Shown: piece by piece, positions 1 to 6,759 of the stretch | Layout: each line of letters starts with the position of its first letter | How positions within the stretch are numbered: position 1 is the stretch's first letter | From: W0P28-013 sp963621145 | GTDB taxonomy: Bacteria > Bacteroidota > Bacteroidia > Bacteroidales > Paludibacteraceae | DNA: 16,294 nucleotides | Direction: 5' to 3' | Assembly (NCBI GenBank): GCA_963621145.1 | Contig: CAVFDI010000039.1 | Span: 1-16,294 of the forward strand | Made by a program: the position numbers and the translations under genes | The notes under the pieces: model-generated | Database searches by the model: none | What the model saw: the letters and a program-made list of their open reading frames with translations, nothing else | Told to the model about the DNA's origin: nothing

Positions 1-800
1 GCTTCTTTGTCGATCATATTGCCTATCATGACTTGGTCGATGCGTTGGTAGATGATGACAGCGGCGCCACTGAGAAGGAGTGGAAAGGCTTCCTTGATGA
101 GGTAACGGGCGGTGGTGGGGTTGTAGTTCCAAAGGCGTATGGAGGCAATCTTCTTGTTATAGGATATGAGGTAGCCGCTGGCGATGAGTATGGTGTCGAA
201 GAGAGTGGCGGCAATGAACCATGCGAGTGGTGCATGGAGAAGAAGGAGCACGACCTTGATGGCTGCGCCGATGATGGTGCGGCTTATCTCGGTTTTGACA
301 ATATACTCGTTCCAGACGATAGAGGTGAAGTAGTTGCGGACCACATTGAAGGTCTGCATGATCATACTGAACGAGTAGAGCGTAATCATCCACTTGGTGA
401 AGGTGTCGGCTTCGAAAATCCACGCCGTGGCGATGACAAGCACCATGGTGATGGCGGCAAAGAAGAGTTTGAGCGTGAAGGCTGTTCCGAGGAGGGTGTT
501 GCACTCGGCGGAAGGAATGCGTCCTTGTGGGCCTGTACCGTTACACTTGGCTTCTTCTCGTATCTCGATATTATCTAATCCGAAGGAGGCAAAGACTTGG
601 AAGAGTGCAACGAAACTTGTGACATAACTCATGAGTCCGTACTGTTCGGGTCCGAGGTATCGTGCCACGAAGATACCGACCAACAGACTGCCGAGCAAGG
701 TGATGACCTTGCCGAAGACTGCCCATGCCAAGTTACGGACGACCTTTTTCTTGGTGTCCGAGAGGTTGAGGCGGTTGAGTATGCGGTCGAGGAGAGACAT
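1..800 (-). CDS. Wzx-type polysaccharide flippase (MATE/MOP superfamily), N-terminal half, cut by window edge
   Basis: Reading the minus strand from the ATG at 800-798 gives an open frame of 266 codons to the window edge, with no stop. It opens MSLLDRILNRLNLSDTKK, then shows successive hydrophobic segments around residues 22-46, 104-126, 136-155 and 180-212. It carries family hallmarks: ARYLGPEQYGLMSY in the first transmembrane pair and VIIYQRIDQVMIGNM near residue 250, the 'Y-R-D-Q-x-M-L/I-G' signature of O-antigen/capsule flippases. Such proteins are normally around 480-510 residues, so slightly over half is present. The family moves undecaprenyl-linked oligosaccharide repeat units across the inner membrane. 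It follows the regulator-like gene at 918-2486 after a 117-bp repeat-filled spacer and fits the polysaccharide cluster. No Shine-Dalgarno is visible. Family assignment is firm; the substrate is unknown. Confidence 0.9.
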   Translation of the reverse strand, partial: MSLLDRILNRLNLSDTKKKVVRNLAWAVFGKVITLLGSLLVGIFVARYLGPEQYGLMSYVTSFVALFQVFASFGLDNIEIREEAKCNGTGPQGRIPSAECNTLLGTAFTLKLFFAAITMVLVIATAWIFEADTFTKWMITLYSFSMIMQTFNVVRNYFTSIVWNEYIVKTEISRTIIGAAIKVVLLLLHAPLAWFIAATLFDTILIASGYLISYNKKIASIRLWNYNPTTARYLIKEAFPLLLSGAAVIIYQRIDQVMIGNMIDKE

Positions 801-801
801 C

Positions 802-888
802 TTTTTAGTTTAGTGTTTAGAGTTGAGTGTTGAGTGCAGTTGAGAGTTTTTTTAGTTTAGTGTTTAGTGTTGAGTGCAGTTGAGAGTT
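802..888. repeat. Imperfect tandem duplication (47 + 40 bp) built from 7-nt units, in the 801-917 spacer
   Basis: Positions 802-848 and 849-888 are the same sequence apart from a 7-nt deletion in the second copy (TAGTTTAGTGTTTAG start, GTGCAGTTGAGAGTT end). Internally the text steps in 7-nt units such as TAGTGTT, TAGAGTT, GAGTGTT and GAGTGCA, so the two copies differ by exactly one unit. The repeat fills most of the spacer before the flippase and would lie in its 5' leader. No promoter match or terminator was seen in this spacer. Confidence 0.85.
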
Positions 889-917
889 GTTTGTTGTTAG
901 AGTTTGTTGTTATTAGT

Positions 918-2486
918 TTATTTATCTATTTCCCAATGGCCTTTTTTGGAGGAGCCAACCCAAACGATATGGTGTTGCTTACGGAGTTCGGTGAGGTCAC
1001 GCTGAATGGTAATCTCGTTCACTCCCATAATGTCAGAAAGCTCTTGTTTGGTTAATTGCTCATTGAATATCATCATGTCCAAAAGTCGTTGGCGACGATA
1101 TGATTGTGACATTCTCCTTTTTTGGGGGTTATTTTTGGGGGCTTTTATCTCTTTTTGAGGGTCATTTTGGTTGTTTTGGGGTTCATTTTGGGGTACATTT
1201 GTGTTGTTTTGGGGTACATTTGTGTTGTTTTGGGGTACATTCCCGGATTTTTGGGGTTCATTTACCTCGTTTTGGGAGTCATTCTCGTCTATGTTTCTAA
1301 CATAAGCGACGGTCGTAAGGGTAAGATTGGTGTCGAAAATAACATCTTCGCCAGTAGACCTTTTCCACCCTAGTACCTTGTTTATGCCATATCCTGCATT
1401 TTCTGCAAGTTTGGCATATCGGAAGAAACGAATAATGCTTGGGTTACGTGGATTAGAAGCAATGACCTTTCCTATATTTTTCAAATCGATAGCAAAGCGT
1501 CCTGGGTTTTGAAACTCTATGCGATCGTAGAACACTCGGATAGTGGAGTGCATAGGGCTGAAATAGTCGGCATGTGCGAGCATATTCACCAAACCTTCGC
1601 GCAGGGCATAGAGCTGCGAGTTATCATCAGGCGAATATCCATTAGGACCCGTTGTAAAAGGATTATCAACAAAGTTTCGGAGTCGCTGTATAATAACATT
1701 GTAGTACTCCCAAAGGTTTTCGTACTCTTGCATCCGAAAAGTGTAACGAGTATTGGCGTTGGCAAAGGAAGTGCCTGGAATCTCGAGATAATCAATCCAA
1801 AAGTTGCGAACATGCAGTCGCAGCACATCCCACTTGCCTAACATCAGCAGGCTACCATAGGTGAGTTCCTTATTATAAACAATCCCCACCTTAGTACAGA
1901 AATCCTCGTCGTTTAAGTTGTTAAATGGAAATTCTGGATTAAAGTTAGTGATAGTGCGTCGATAGGTGTCCAACGATTGCCTACTAAGGTCGGCGATGCT
2001 CGTACCCGGAATGGTTATCTCGGACTTGCATCCAAAGGCTTGTTCGCGTTGAAGTGCCATTATTTCCATCTCGGTAGCACGCTGGTCGCCACTACCACTG
2101 CGAATGTAGGTATTTTCTATGTTGTGATTGAAATAAATCGGTTTAAAAGGAGAAGACAACACGTGAAATAGCAAGACAATTTTGCCATCGAAAGTATACA
2201 TCTTAGCTGCGACATTCAAAACGGCATTGAACTTTGTACGTGAGCGAGTCGTTGTAATGAAATCTTGCTCTAACTTTTCGGCATTATGCACGCCCGTGAT
2301 GAAATATTGACTTTGTCCGTTGACTTTGCTTTCGGCGACACCTAAGACAATCCAACCGCCTGCGGTATTGGCAAACGCACTCACCGTCTCCCAGATATTC
2401 TTTGGGAGTTCCGATTGGGCTTCCTTCACTTCGAAATTGTCCCATTCGATGGTGGTGAGATGTTTTAGCAATTCGTCTCGAGTCAT
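918..2486 (-). CDS. AlbA_2 (Schlafen-type) putative transcriptional regulator / ATP-binding protein with C-terminal winged helix
   Basis: A 522-residue protein. Residues about 13-145 match the AlbA_2/Schlafen-type domain: FEVKEAQ near 18-24, then SAFANTAGGWIVLGVAE at 36-52. Residues about 290-375 resemble the GHKL-like HATPase_c_4 region common in this family: EGLVNMLAHADY at 297-308, FQNPGRF at 325-331, NPRNPSI and ENAGYGINKVL at 362-372. A low-complexity linker rich in Asn, Pro and Gln (about 400-457) contains NVPQNNT heptads. A winged helix (about 459-522, QRLLDMMIFNEQLTKQELSD then TIQRDLTEL) ends the protein. Members are annotated as putative transcriptional regulators or RNA/DNA-binding ATPases; some lie near defence loci, and true function is generally unknown. 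The ATG lies only 12 bases after the ugd stop, suggesting co-transcription. It is not a sugar-pathway enzyme, so it may be a local regulator or an inserted accessory gene. Confidence 0.85.
   Translation of the reverse strand: MTRDELLKHLTTIEWDNFEVKEAQSELPKNIWETVSAFANTAGGWIVLGVAESKVNGQSQYFITGVHNAEKLEQDFITTTRSRTKFNAVLNVAAKMYTFDGKIVLLFHVLSSPFKPIYFNHNIENTYIRSGSGDQRATEMEIMALQREQAFGCKSEITIPGTSIADLSRQSLDTYRRTITNFNPEFPFNNLNDEDFCTKVGIVYNKELTYGSLLMLGKWDVLRLHVRNFWIDYLEIPGTSFANANTRYTFRMQEYENLWEYYNVIIQRLRNFVDNPFTTGPNGYSPDDNSQLYALREGLVNMLAHADYFSPMHSTIRVFYDRIEFQNPGRFAIDLKNIGKVIASNPRNPSIIRFFRYAKLAENAGYGINKVLGWKRSTGEDVIFDTNLTLTTVAYVRNIDENDSQNEVNEPQKSGNVPQNNTNVPQNNTNVPQNEPQNNQNDPQKEIKAPKNNPQKRRMSQSYRRQRLLDMMIFNEQLTKQELSDIMGVNEITIQRDLTELRKQHHIVWVGSSKKGHWEIDK
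1124..1276 (+). repeat. 21-bp tandem repeat with regularly spaced G-tracts, inside the AlbA_2 gene
   Basis: Two perfect 21-bp copies lie at 1186-1206 and 1207-1227, with a 14-bp third partial copy at 1228-1241, and diverged copies on both sides. On the minus strand each copy encodes one NNTNVPQ-type heptad of the linker. On the plus strand (the template strand of the gene) there are G4-G5 tracts at 1124-1128, 1137-1141, 1178-1181, 1190-1193, 1211-1214, 1232-1235 and 1253-1256, and G3 at 1274-1276; from 1190 the spacing is exactly 21. The repeat is in frame, so copy-number change would lengthen or shorten the linker without a frameshift. Confidence 0.9.
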
Positions 2487-2498
2487 ATTTTCTTCTGT

Positions 2499-3737
2499 TC
2501 AATCCCTCCCAAACAAATCGCGCGTGTAGACTTTCGCTTGCACATCGTCGAGGCAGGCGTCGTAGCGGTTGGCGATGATGGCTTGACTCTCGGCTTTGAA
2601 TTGGTCGAGATTGTTCACCACCTCGCTACCGAAAAACGTGCTACCATCGATCAAGGTCGGCTCGTAGATGATGACGCGCGCACCTTTGGCTTTTATGCGC
2701 TTCATTATGCCCTGAATGCTCGACTGACGGAAGTTGTCGGAATTCGACTTCATGGTCAGACGGAACACGCCAATGGTGCAAGAATGCTCCTCGCTCGGGT
2801 CGAAATCGCCACGATTGTAGTAGTCGTAGTAACCCGCCTTGGCCAACACACGATCGGCAATGAAATCCTTGCGCGTACGATTGCTCTCGACTATGGCTTC
2901 AATCAAGTTTTCAGGCACATCTTGATAGTTGGCGAGCAACTGCTTGGTGTCCTTCGGCAAGCAATAACCGCCATAACCAAACGACGGATTATTATAGTGC
3001 GTGCCGATACGCGGATCGAGGCATACGCCATTGATAATGTCCTGAGTATTAAGACCTTTCATCTCGGCATAAGTGTCCAACTCGTTGAAATAACTTACGC
3101 GTAGAGCCAGATAGGTGTTGGCAAAAAGTTTCACAGCCTCAGCCTCGGTAAAGCCCATGTAAAGCGTGTCGATATTCTCTTTGATTGCGCCTTCTTGCAG
3201 CAGATGAGCAAAAGTATGAGCCGCCTCCACCAAACGAGCATCGTTCAAATCGGTGCCGACTATTATGCGCGACGGATAAAGATTGTCGTAAAGTGCTTTC
3301 GATTCGCGCAGAAACTCGGGCGAAAACAGTATGTTTTTACTGCCCATCTTCTGTCTGATGCCCTCGGTATAACCCACTGGAATGGTCGATTTTATTACCA
3401 TAATGGCATTTGGATTGACCTCCATCACAAGTCGAATAACATCCTCAACCGCCGAAGTATCGAAATAATTTTTCTGACTATCGTAGTTGGTCGGAGCGGC
3501 TATCACCACAAAATCAGCCTCGCCGTAAGCCTTTCGCCCATCGAGAGTAGCAGTGAGATTGAGCGGTTTCTCGGCAAGGTAACGCTCTATGTATTCGTCC
3601 TGAATTGGAGAGATACGATTGTTTATTTTCTCCACTTTTTCGGGCAAAATATCCACTGCCAGCACACGATTGTGTTGCGCCAACAGCGTAGCAATAGAGA
3701 GGCCTACATATCCAGTTCCAGCAACAGCAATAGTCAT
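2499..3737 (-). CDS. ugd: UDP-glucose 6-dehydrogenase
   Basis: A 412-residue enzyme that oxidises UDP-glucose to UDP-glucuronate with two NAD+, in the cytoplasm, supplying GlcA for surface polysaccharide. The N-terminal Rossmann motif GTGYVGLS is at residues 7-14, KSTIPVGYTE and FSPEFLRES mark the substrate-binding half, and the catalytic cysteine C259 sits in FGYGGYCLPKD. EAEAVKLFANTYLALR carries the conserved Lys/Asn of the central helix. Length and sequence resemble the E. coli Ugd branch (about 390 residues) rather than the WbpA/TviB branch represented by the neighbour at 4047-5339. The ATG at 3737 is the first codon of the Rossmann strand, so the start is well fixed. A repeat-filled 309-bp spacer precedes it; the next gene starts 12 bases after its stop. 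No own promoter was recognised. Confidence 0.95.
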   Translation of the reverse strand: MTIAVAGTGYVGLSIATLLAQHNRVLAVDILPEKVEKINNRISPIQDEYIERYLAEKPLNLTATLDGRKAYGEADFVVIAAPTNYDSQKNYFDTSAVEDVIRLVMEVNPNAIMVIKSTIPVGYTEGIRQKMGSKNILFSPEFLRESKALYDNLYPSRIIVGTDLNDARLVEAAHTFAHLLQEGAIKENIDTLYMGFTEAEAVKLFANTYLALRVSYFNELDTYAEMKGLNTQDIINGVCLDPRIGTHYNNPSFGYGGYCLPKDTKQLLANYQDVPENLIEAIVESNRTRKDFIADRVLAKAGYYDYYNRGDFDPSEEHSCTIGVFRLTMKSNSDNFRQSSIQGIMKRIKAKGARVIIYEPTLIDGSTFFGSEVVNNLDQFKAESQAIIANRYDACLDDVQAKVYTRDLFGRD

Positions 3738-3857
3738 ACAAATTGAGTATTAAGGGGATTTCTATAAATTCCTTGATAGTTTCGCAAGTAAGTTTGTTTC
3801 GTCGTACGAGGAAAATAATTTCTAATTTCTGGTTTCTAGTTTCTGGTTGTTTTTTTT

Positions 3858-3875
3858 AAATTGCTACCGCAATTT
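3858..3875. repeat. Perfect inverted repeat, 7-bp stem and 4-nt loop
   Basis: AAATTGC (3858-3864), loop TACC, GCAATTT (3869-3875). It lies in the spacer between the two sugar dehydrogenase genes. On the minus strand, the direction of the genes, it is followed by A-residues rather than U-residues, so it does not look like a Rho-independent terminator; it could be an RNA hairpin in the transcript. Confidence 0.6.
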
Positions 3876-3876
3876 T

Positions 3877-3916
3877 TGTTTCTATGTTTCTCGCGCTGCG
3901 CGCTGTTTCTATGTTT
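3877..3916. repeat. 13-bp direct repeats flanking a GC-rich palindrome
   Basis: TGTTTCTATGTTT occurs at 3877-3889 and again at 3904-3916. The 14 bases between (3890-3903) are almost pure GC and hold CGCGC-T-GCGCG. In otherwise AT-rich spacer DNA this is a marked composition change. It may be a decayed mobile repeat or a short stem-loop; no function can be assigned. Confidence 0.55.
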
Positions 3917-4046
3917 TTAACAGTTTAATTTGAAATTTGAAATCTGAAATCTGAAATTATTTTAGTCTTCGTCTTGGTCTATAACCTATAACCTCTCACC
4001 AATTTTTAATTAAGTAATTGGAAATTAGATAATTAAATCATTAAAA

Positions 4047-5339
4047 TTACAAGCGAGCATCGACAAGGCTACGATCGACAAAGCCTTTAACATCAAAAAT
4101 TACCGCACCCTGCTCTTTATATTTTTTGAAATCGAAATTTTTGAACTGATCGTGACAAACGCAAGCTACAATAGCCGAATAGTTTTTGTCGGGATCGACT
4201 GCGGGAATCAGCTCCTTACCATACTCGTGGCGCACCACTTCGGCATTTGCCCACGGATCGTAGATGTCGACACAGCAGCCAAAATCTTCCAATTCGTTGG
4301 CAATGTCGACCACCTTAGTATTGCGGCAATCGGGGCAATTTTCTTTAAAAGTAACACCCAAAATCAGCACATTCGAATGCAAGATTTTATGATCTTTCTG
4401 AATCATCAACTTCAGAGTCTTGTCGGCAATGAATTTAGCAATGCTGTTGTTCACTGCACGACCGCTCAGAATCACTTTCGGGTCGTAGCCGAGCGATTTA
4501 GCCTTGTGCGCAAGATAGTACGGATCGACGCTTATGCAGTGTCCGCCAACCAATCCCGGACGATATTTCAAGAAGTTCCATTTAGTGCCAGCAGCGTCAA
4601 TCACATCGTTGGTGTCGATGCCAACGCGGTCGCAAATGAGCGCCAACTCGTTCATAAACGAGATGTTCACGTCGCGCTGACTGTTTTCCACCGCTTTGGC
4701 AGCCTCAGCCACCTTCATGTTCGGCGCGCGGTGCGTTCCATTTTCGAGAATAGAATTGTAGAGCGCATCAACAACATCGGCAATCTCGGGTGTTGAGCCA
4801 GAGGTTATTTTCTTGATTTTTTTCAGCGTATTCACCTTGTCGCCCGGATTGATGCGTTCGGGCGAATAGCCACAGAAAAAGTCTTTGTTGAACTTCAATC
4901 CGCTGAATTTTTCCAGCACAGGCACGCAATCCTCTTCGGTGCAACCAGGATAAACCGTCGATTCGTAGATGACGAGATCGCCTTTGTGAAGCGTTTTGCC
5001 GATGGTTTCGCTCGCCTTCAAAAGTGGCGTAAGATCTGGATTGTTGAACTTATCAATGGGCGTTGGCACCGTTACGATGTAGACATTTACCTCGTTGAGT
5101 GCTTCGGGGTCGGCAGTGAAGGTGAGACCAATTTTGTGCGTCGATTCGTACAAGTCGCGCGCCTGTTTCATGCCGATAAGGTCGGCCTCGAGCGTGTGGT
5201 CGCGACCTGCACTCAACTCATCGATTCGTGCTTTGTTTACATCAAAACCCAAAACGCGGTATTTTTTGCCGTATTCTACTGCAAGTGGCAGTCCCACATA
5301 ACCTAAGCCGACTACCGCAATTTTATACTTCTGTTCCAT
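4047..5339 (-). CDS. UDP-N-acetylhexosamine 6-dehydrogenase, TviB/WbpA type
   Basis: A 430-residue nucleotide-sugar dehydrogenase, NAD-dependent, converting a UDP-HexNAc (GlcNAc or GalNAc) to its uronic acid in the cytoplasm. The Rossmann motif GLGYVGLP is at residues 11-18, VPTPIDKFNNPDLTPL and ESTVYPGCTEEDCVP follow, GYSPERINPGD is the family signature, and the catalytic cysteine C268 is in VGGHCISVDPYYLA. FKENCPDCRNTKVVD marks the C-terminal UDP-binding domain. The nearest remembered family is Salmonella TviB (Vi antigen) and its Bacteroidota relatives; which HexNAc it uses cannot be told. I chose the ATG at 5339 because the Rossmann strand begins right after it; an in-frame TTG at 5363 would only translate the upstream heptad repeat. 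Spacers of 309 and 135 bp separate it from its neighbours in the same direction. Confidence 0.92.
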   Translation of the reverse strand: MEQKYKIAVVGLGYVGLPLAVEYGKKYRVLGFDVNKARIDELSAGRDHTLEADLIGMKQARDLYESTHKIGLTFTADPEALNEVNVYIVTVPTPIDKFNNPDLTPLLKASETIGKTLHKGDLVIYESTVYPGCTEEDCVPVLEKFSGLKFNKDFFCGYSPERINPGDKVNTLKKIKKITSGSTPEIADVVDALYNSILENGTHRAPNMKVAEAAKAVENSQRDVNISFMNELALICDRVGIDTNDVIDAAGTKWNFLKYRPGLVGGHCISVDPYYLAHKAKSLGYDPKVILSGRAVNNSIAKFIADKTLKLMIQKDHKILHSNVLILGVTFKENCPDCRNTKVVDIANELEDFGCCVDIYDPWANAEVVRHEYGKELIPAVDPDKNYSAIVACVCHDQFKNFDFKKYKEQGAVIFDVKGFVDRSLVDARL

Positions 5340-5349
5340 AATATATGAG

Positions 5350-5370
5350 ATTTCAGATTTCAAATTTCAA
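5350..5370. repeat. Three 7-nt tandem units before the TviB-type gene
   Basis: ATTTCAG, ATTTCAA, ATTTCAA on the plus strand, equal to GAAATYT units on the minus strand; the same unit family appears at 3932-3959 and 11768-11781. It lies 11 bases upstream of the ATG, inside the presumed mRNA leader. Confidence 0.75.
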
Positions 5371-5434
5371 ATTCGGTTTCCACAACGGTCTGCAAAATCT
5401 TGATTGAAACGCATTTATATGCTACAAAACAAAA

Positions 5435-5455
5435 TTTTTAATTCATAACTTTTAA
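5435..5455. repeat. Three degenerate 7-nt units in the 5340-5474 spacer
   Basis: TTTTTAA, TTCATAA, CTTTTAA follow one another without gaps. Similar but weaker 7-nt text continues towards the stop codon at 5475. It belongs to the same class as the other spacer arrays. Confidence 0.55.
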
Positions 5456-5474
5456 TGGGCATCACTCCGAACTT

Positions 5475-6557
5475 CTAATTGCTCACTTTTTTCCTGTCCA
5501 CCAGCCGCCAGACGATCAGCGTGAGTGCAGTGCCAAGGGCAAAAGCAACTAGCAACAGCCACTCGTTGCGCCAATTGCGGCCAACAAACGCCAGCGCACA
5601 AAAAACAAGCGATGCACAAAACAAAACCAGCGTCACCTGCTTGTGCTGCAAGCCCAAACTCAGCAGCAGATGGTGAATGTGGTTCCTATCGGCAGTGAAT
5701 GGCGAACGATGTTTCTTGATGCGAGTGAGCATCACGCGCAGCGTGTCGAACAGAGGCACAAACAAAATGCAAAATGCCACCGCTGGAGCAGCCTTAAACT
5801 GCAAACAGGCAGGCGTGGCAGGGTCGGCATTCAGCTGCAAGAACCTGAATACGAACCACGAAATCATAAATCCCAAGAGCAGCGAACCAGCGTCGCCCAT
5901 AAACACTTTTCGCTGCGAACCGCCAAACACATTGAAGCAGAAGAAAACCGCCAATGCGCCCAGCAATGCGTAGCCAAGCATAGCCATATTTAGGTCGCCA
6001 ACCAACTGAAAATAGATGGCAAACAAAAGGCAATAGAGCATTCCCAGCCCCGATGCCAAACCATCGATGCCATCAATCAAATTCAACGCGTTGGTAATGA
6101 CAATGTAGGTGGCGAGCGAAAAAATGTAACTCCACGCCAGCGACAAATGGTCAATGCCAAACATACCGAAAAGGCTCGTCATGCGCTCGTCGGCAAAAAA
6201 TATCAGAAAAACGGCGGCAAGCGTTTCGCCAAACAGTTTCCCTAGCACCGACAGATCGATGAGGTCGTCGACAAAACCGACAATCAAAATGAGTGTTACG
6301 CCCACCAGCAAATAGTGCGATGCTGGCATGCGATTGAACACAAAAACAACAAAAAATATAAAGAACGAAATAAAAATATCGAGTCCACCAACCGCAGGAA
6401 CTAGCCCCACATGCGATGTGCGTTTGTTCGGCTTCACCACAAAATTCTTCTCCCTAGCCACACGAATCACCGTTGGCATAAATGCCGCCCCCAGACATGC
6501 CGTCAGCAAGGCAAAAAGGTAAGGGTGCTGATAGAAAAAATTCAAAATTGCGTTCAT
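5475..6557 (-). CDS. WecA/WbpL-type undecaprenyl-phosphate sugar-1-phosphate transferase
   Basis: A 360-residue polytopic membrane protein of the MraY/WecA family. It transfers a HexNAc-1-phosphate from UDP-sugar to undecaprenyl phosphate at the cytoplasmic face of the inner membrane, starting glycan assembly. Visible family motifs in order are: PNKRTSHVGLVPAVGG at 43-58; the Mg-binding aspartates D97-D98 in GFVDDLIDL; NALNLIDGIDGLASG at 156-170 (D162); FMGDAGSLLLGF at 219-230 (D222); and the sugar-recognition loop HRSPFTADRNHIHHLLL at 283-299 with the WecA-type HIHH. About ten hydrophobic segments surround these. The length is normal. The ATG at 6557 starts just before the first membrane helix. 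The gene sits next to a PglF/WbpM-type dehydratase, which is the usual pairing when the first sugar is a 6-deoxy-HexNAc; the actual sugar is inferred only. Confidence 0.93.
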   Translation of the reverse strand: MNAILNFFYQHPYLFALLTACLGAAFMPTVIRVAREKNFVVKPNKRTSHVGLVPAVGGLDIFISFFIFFVVFVFNRMPASHYLLVGVTLILIVGFVDDLIDLSVLGKLFGETLAAVFLIFFADERMTSLFGMFGIDHLSLAWSYIFSLATYIVITNALNLIDGIDGLASGLGMLYCLLFAIYFQLVGDLNMAMLGYALLGALAVFFCFNVFGGSQRKVFMGDAGSLLLGFMISWFVFRFLQLNADPATPACLQFKAAPAVAFCILFVPLFDTLRVMLTRIKKHRSPFTADRNHIHHLLLSLGLQHKQVTLVLFCASLVFCALAFVGRNWRNEWLLLVAFALGTALTLIVWRLVDRKKVSN

Positions 6558-6564
6558 TTTCTTA

Positions 6565-6604
6565 GTTGAAAAGTTGAAAAGTTGACGAGTTGAAAAGTTG
6601 AAAA
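6565..6604. repeat. Five 8-nt tandem units directly before the WecA-type start codon
   Basis: GTTGAAAA twice, GTTGACGA once, GTTGAAAA twice, then GTTTG. The array begins 8 bases upstream of the start codon (minus strand reads TTTTCAAC units), so it occupies the place where a ribosome binding site would be. No Shine-Dalgarno is present. Confidence 0.85.
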
Positions 6605-6701
6605 GTTTGTATGCTGGTCAGGGAGCTTGTTGAATTGAAATCAAATAGTGGTATTCACAACTTTCTTTGCCGTCCTATAAACCACGACCTCTAACCTATT
6701 C

Positions 6702-6736
6702 TTCATTATTCATTTTTAATTGTTCATTTCTATTAT
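6702..6736. repeat. Five degenerate 7-nt units downstream of the dehydratase gene
   Basis: TTCATTA, TTCATTT, TTAATTG, TTCATTT, CTATTAT run in register between the dehydratase stop (6760) and the WecA-type gene. No terminator hairpin is seen in the 6558-6759 spacer, consistent with read-through to the next gene. Confidence 0.65.
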
Positions 6737-6759
6737 CTAACTCACTGACACTCAAGCAG

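Larger units (their letters stand above)
3738..4046. other. 309-bp gene-free spacer made largely of 7-nt-period arrays and small inverted repeats
   Basis: No credible coding region is visible. Four heptad arrays are readable: 3817-3851 (AATTTCT, AATTTCT, GGTTTCT, AGTTTCT, GGTTGTT); 3932-3959 (GAAATTT, GAAATCT, GAAATCT, GAAATTA); 3981-3994 (ATAACCT twice); and 4008-4049 (AATTAAG, TAATTGG, AAATTAG and so on), whose last unit supplies the stop codon of the gene at 4047. Between them lie a 7-bp inverted repeat (3858-3875) and a GC-rich palindrome flanked by 13-bp direct repeats (3877-3916). No match to the Bacteroidota promoter consensus was found on the minus strand, so ugd may be read from upstream. 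Confidence 0.75.

Noticed and set aside
33..578. 181-codon plus-strand open frame at the left edge
   Set aside because: It is antisense to the flippase frame, which has membrane segments and the family signature; the plus-strand product is Gly/Glu/Asp-rich without motifs.
1124..1276. CRISPR-like array
   Set aside because: Repeats are contiguous 21-mers without unique spacers and are in frame within a coding region.
3858..3875. Intrinsic terminator after the TviB-type gene
   Set aside because: On the coding (minus) strand the hairpin is followed by A-residues, not U-residues, and the stem is AU-rich.
5340..5363. Upstream TTG start adding eight residues to the TviB-type dehydrogenase
   Set aside because: The added residues are translated from the heptad repeat array; the ATG at 5339 gives the normal N-terminus directly before the Rossmann strand.
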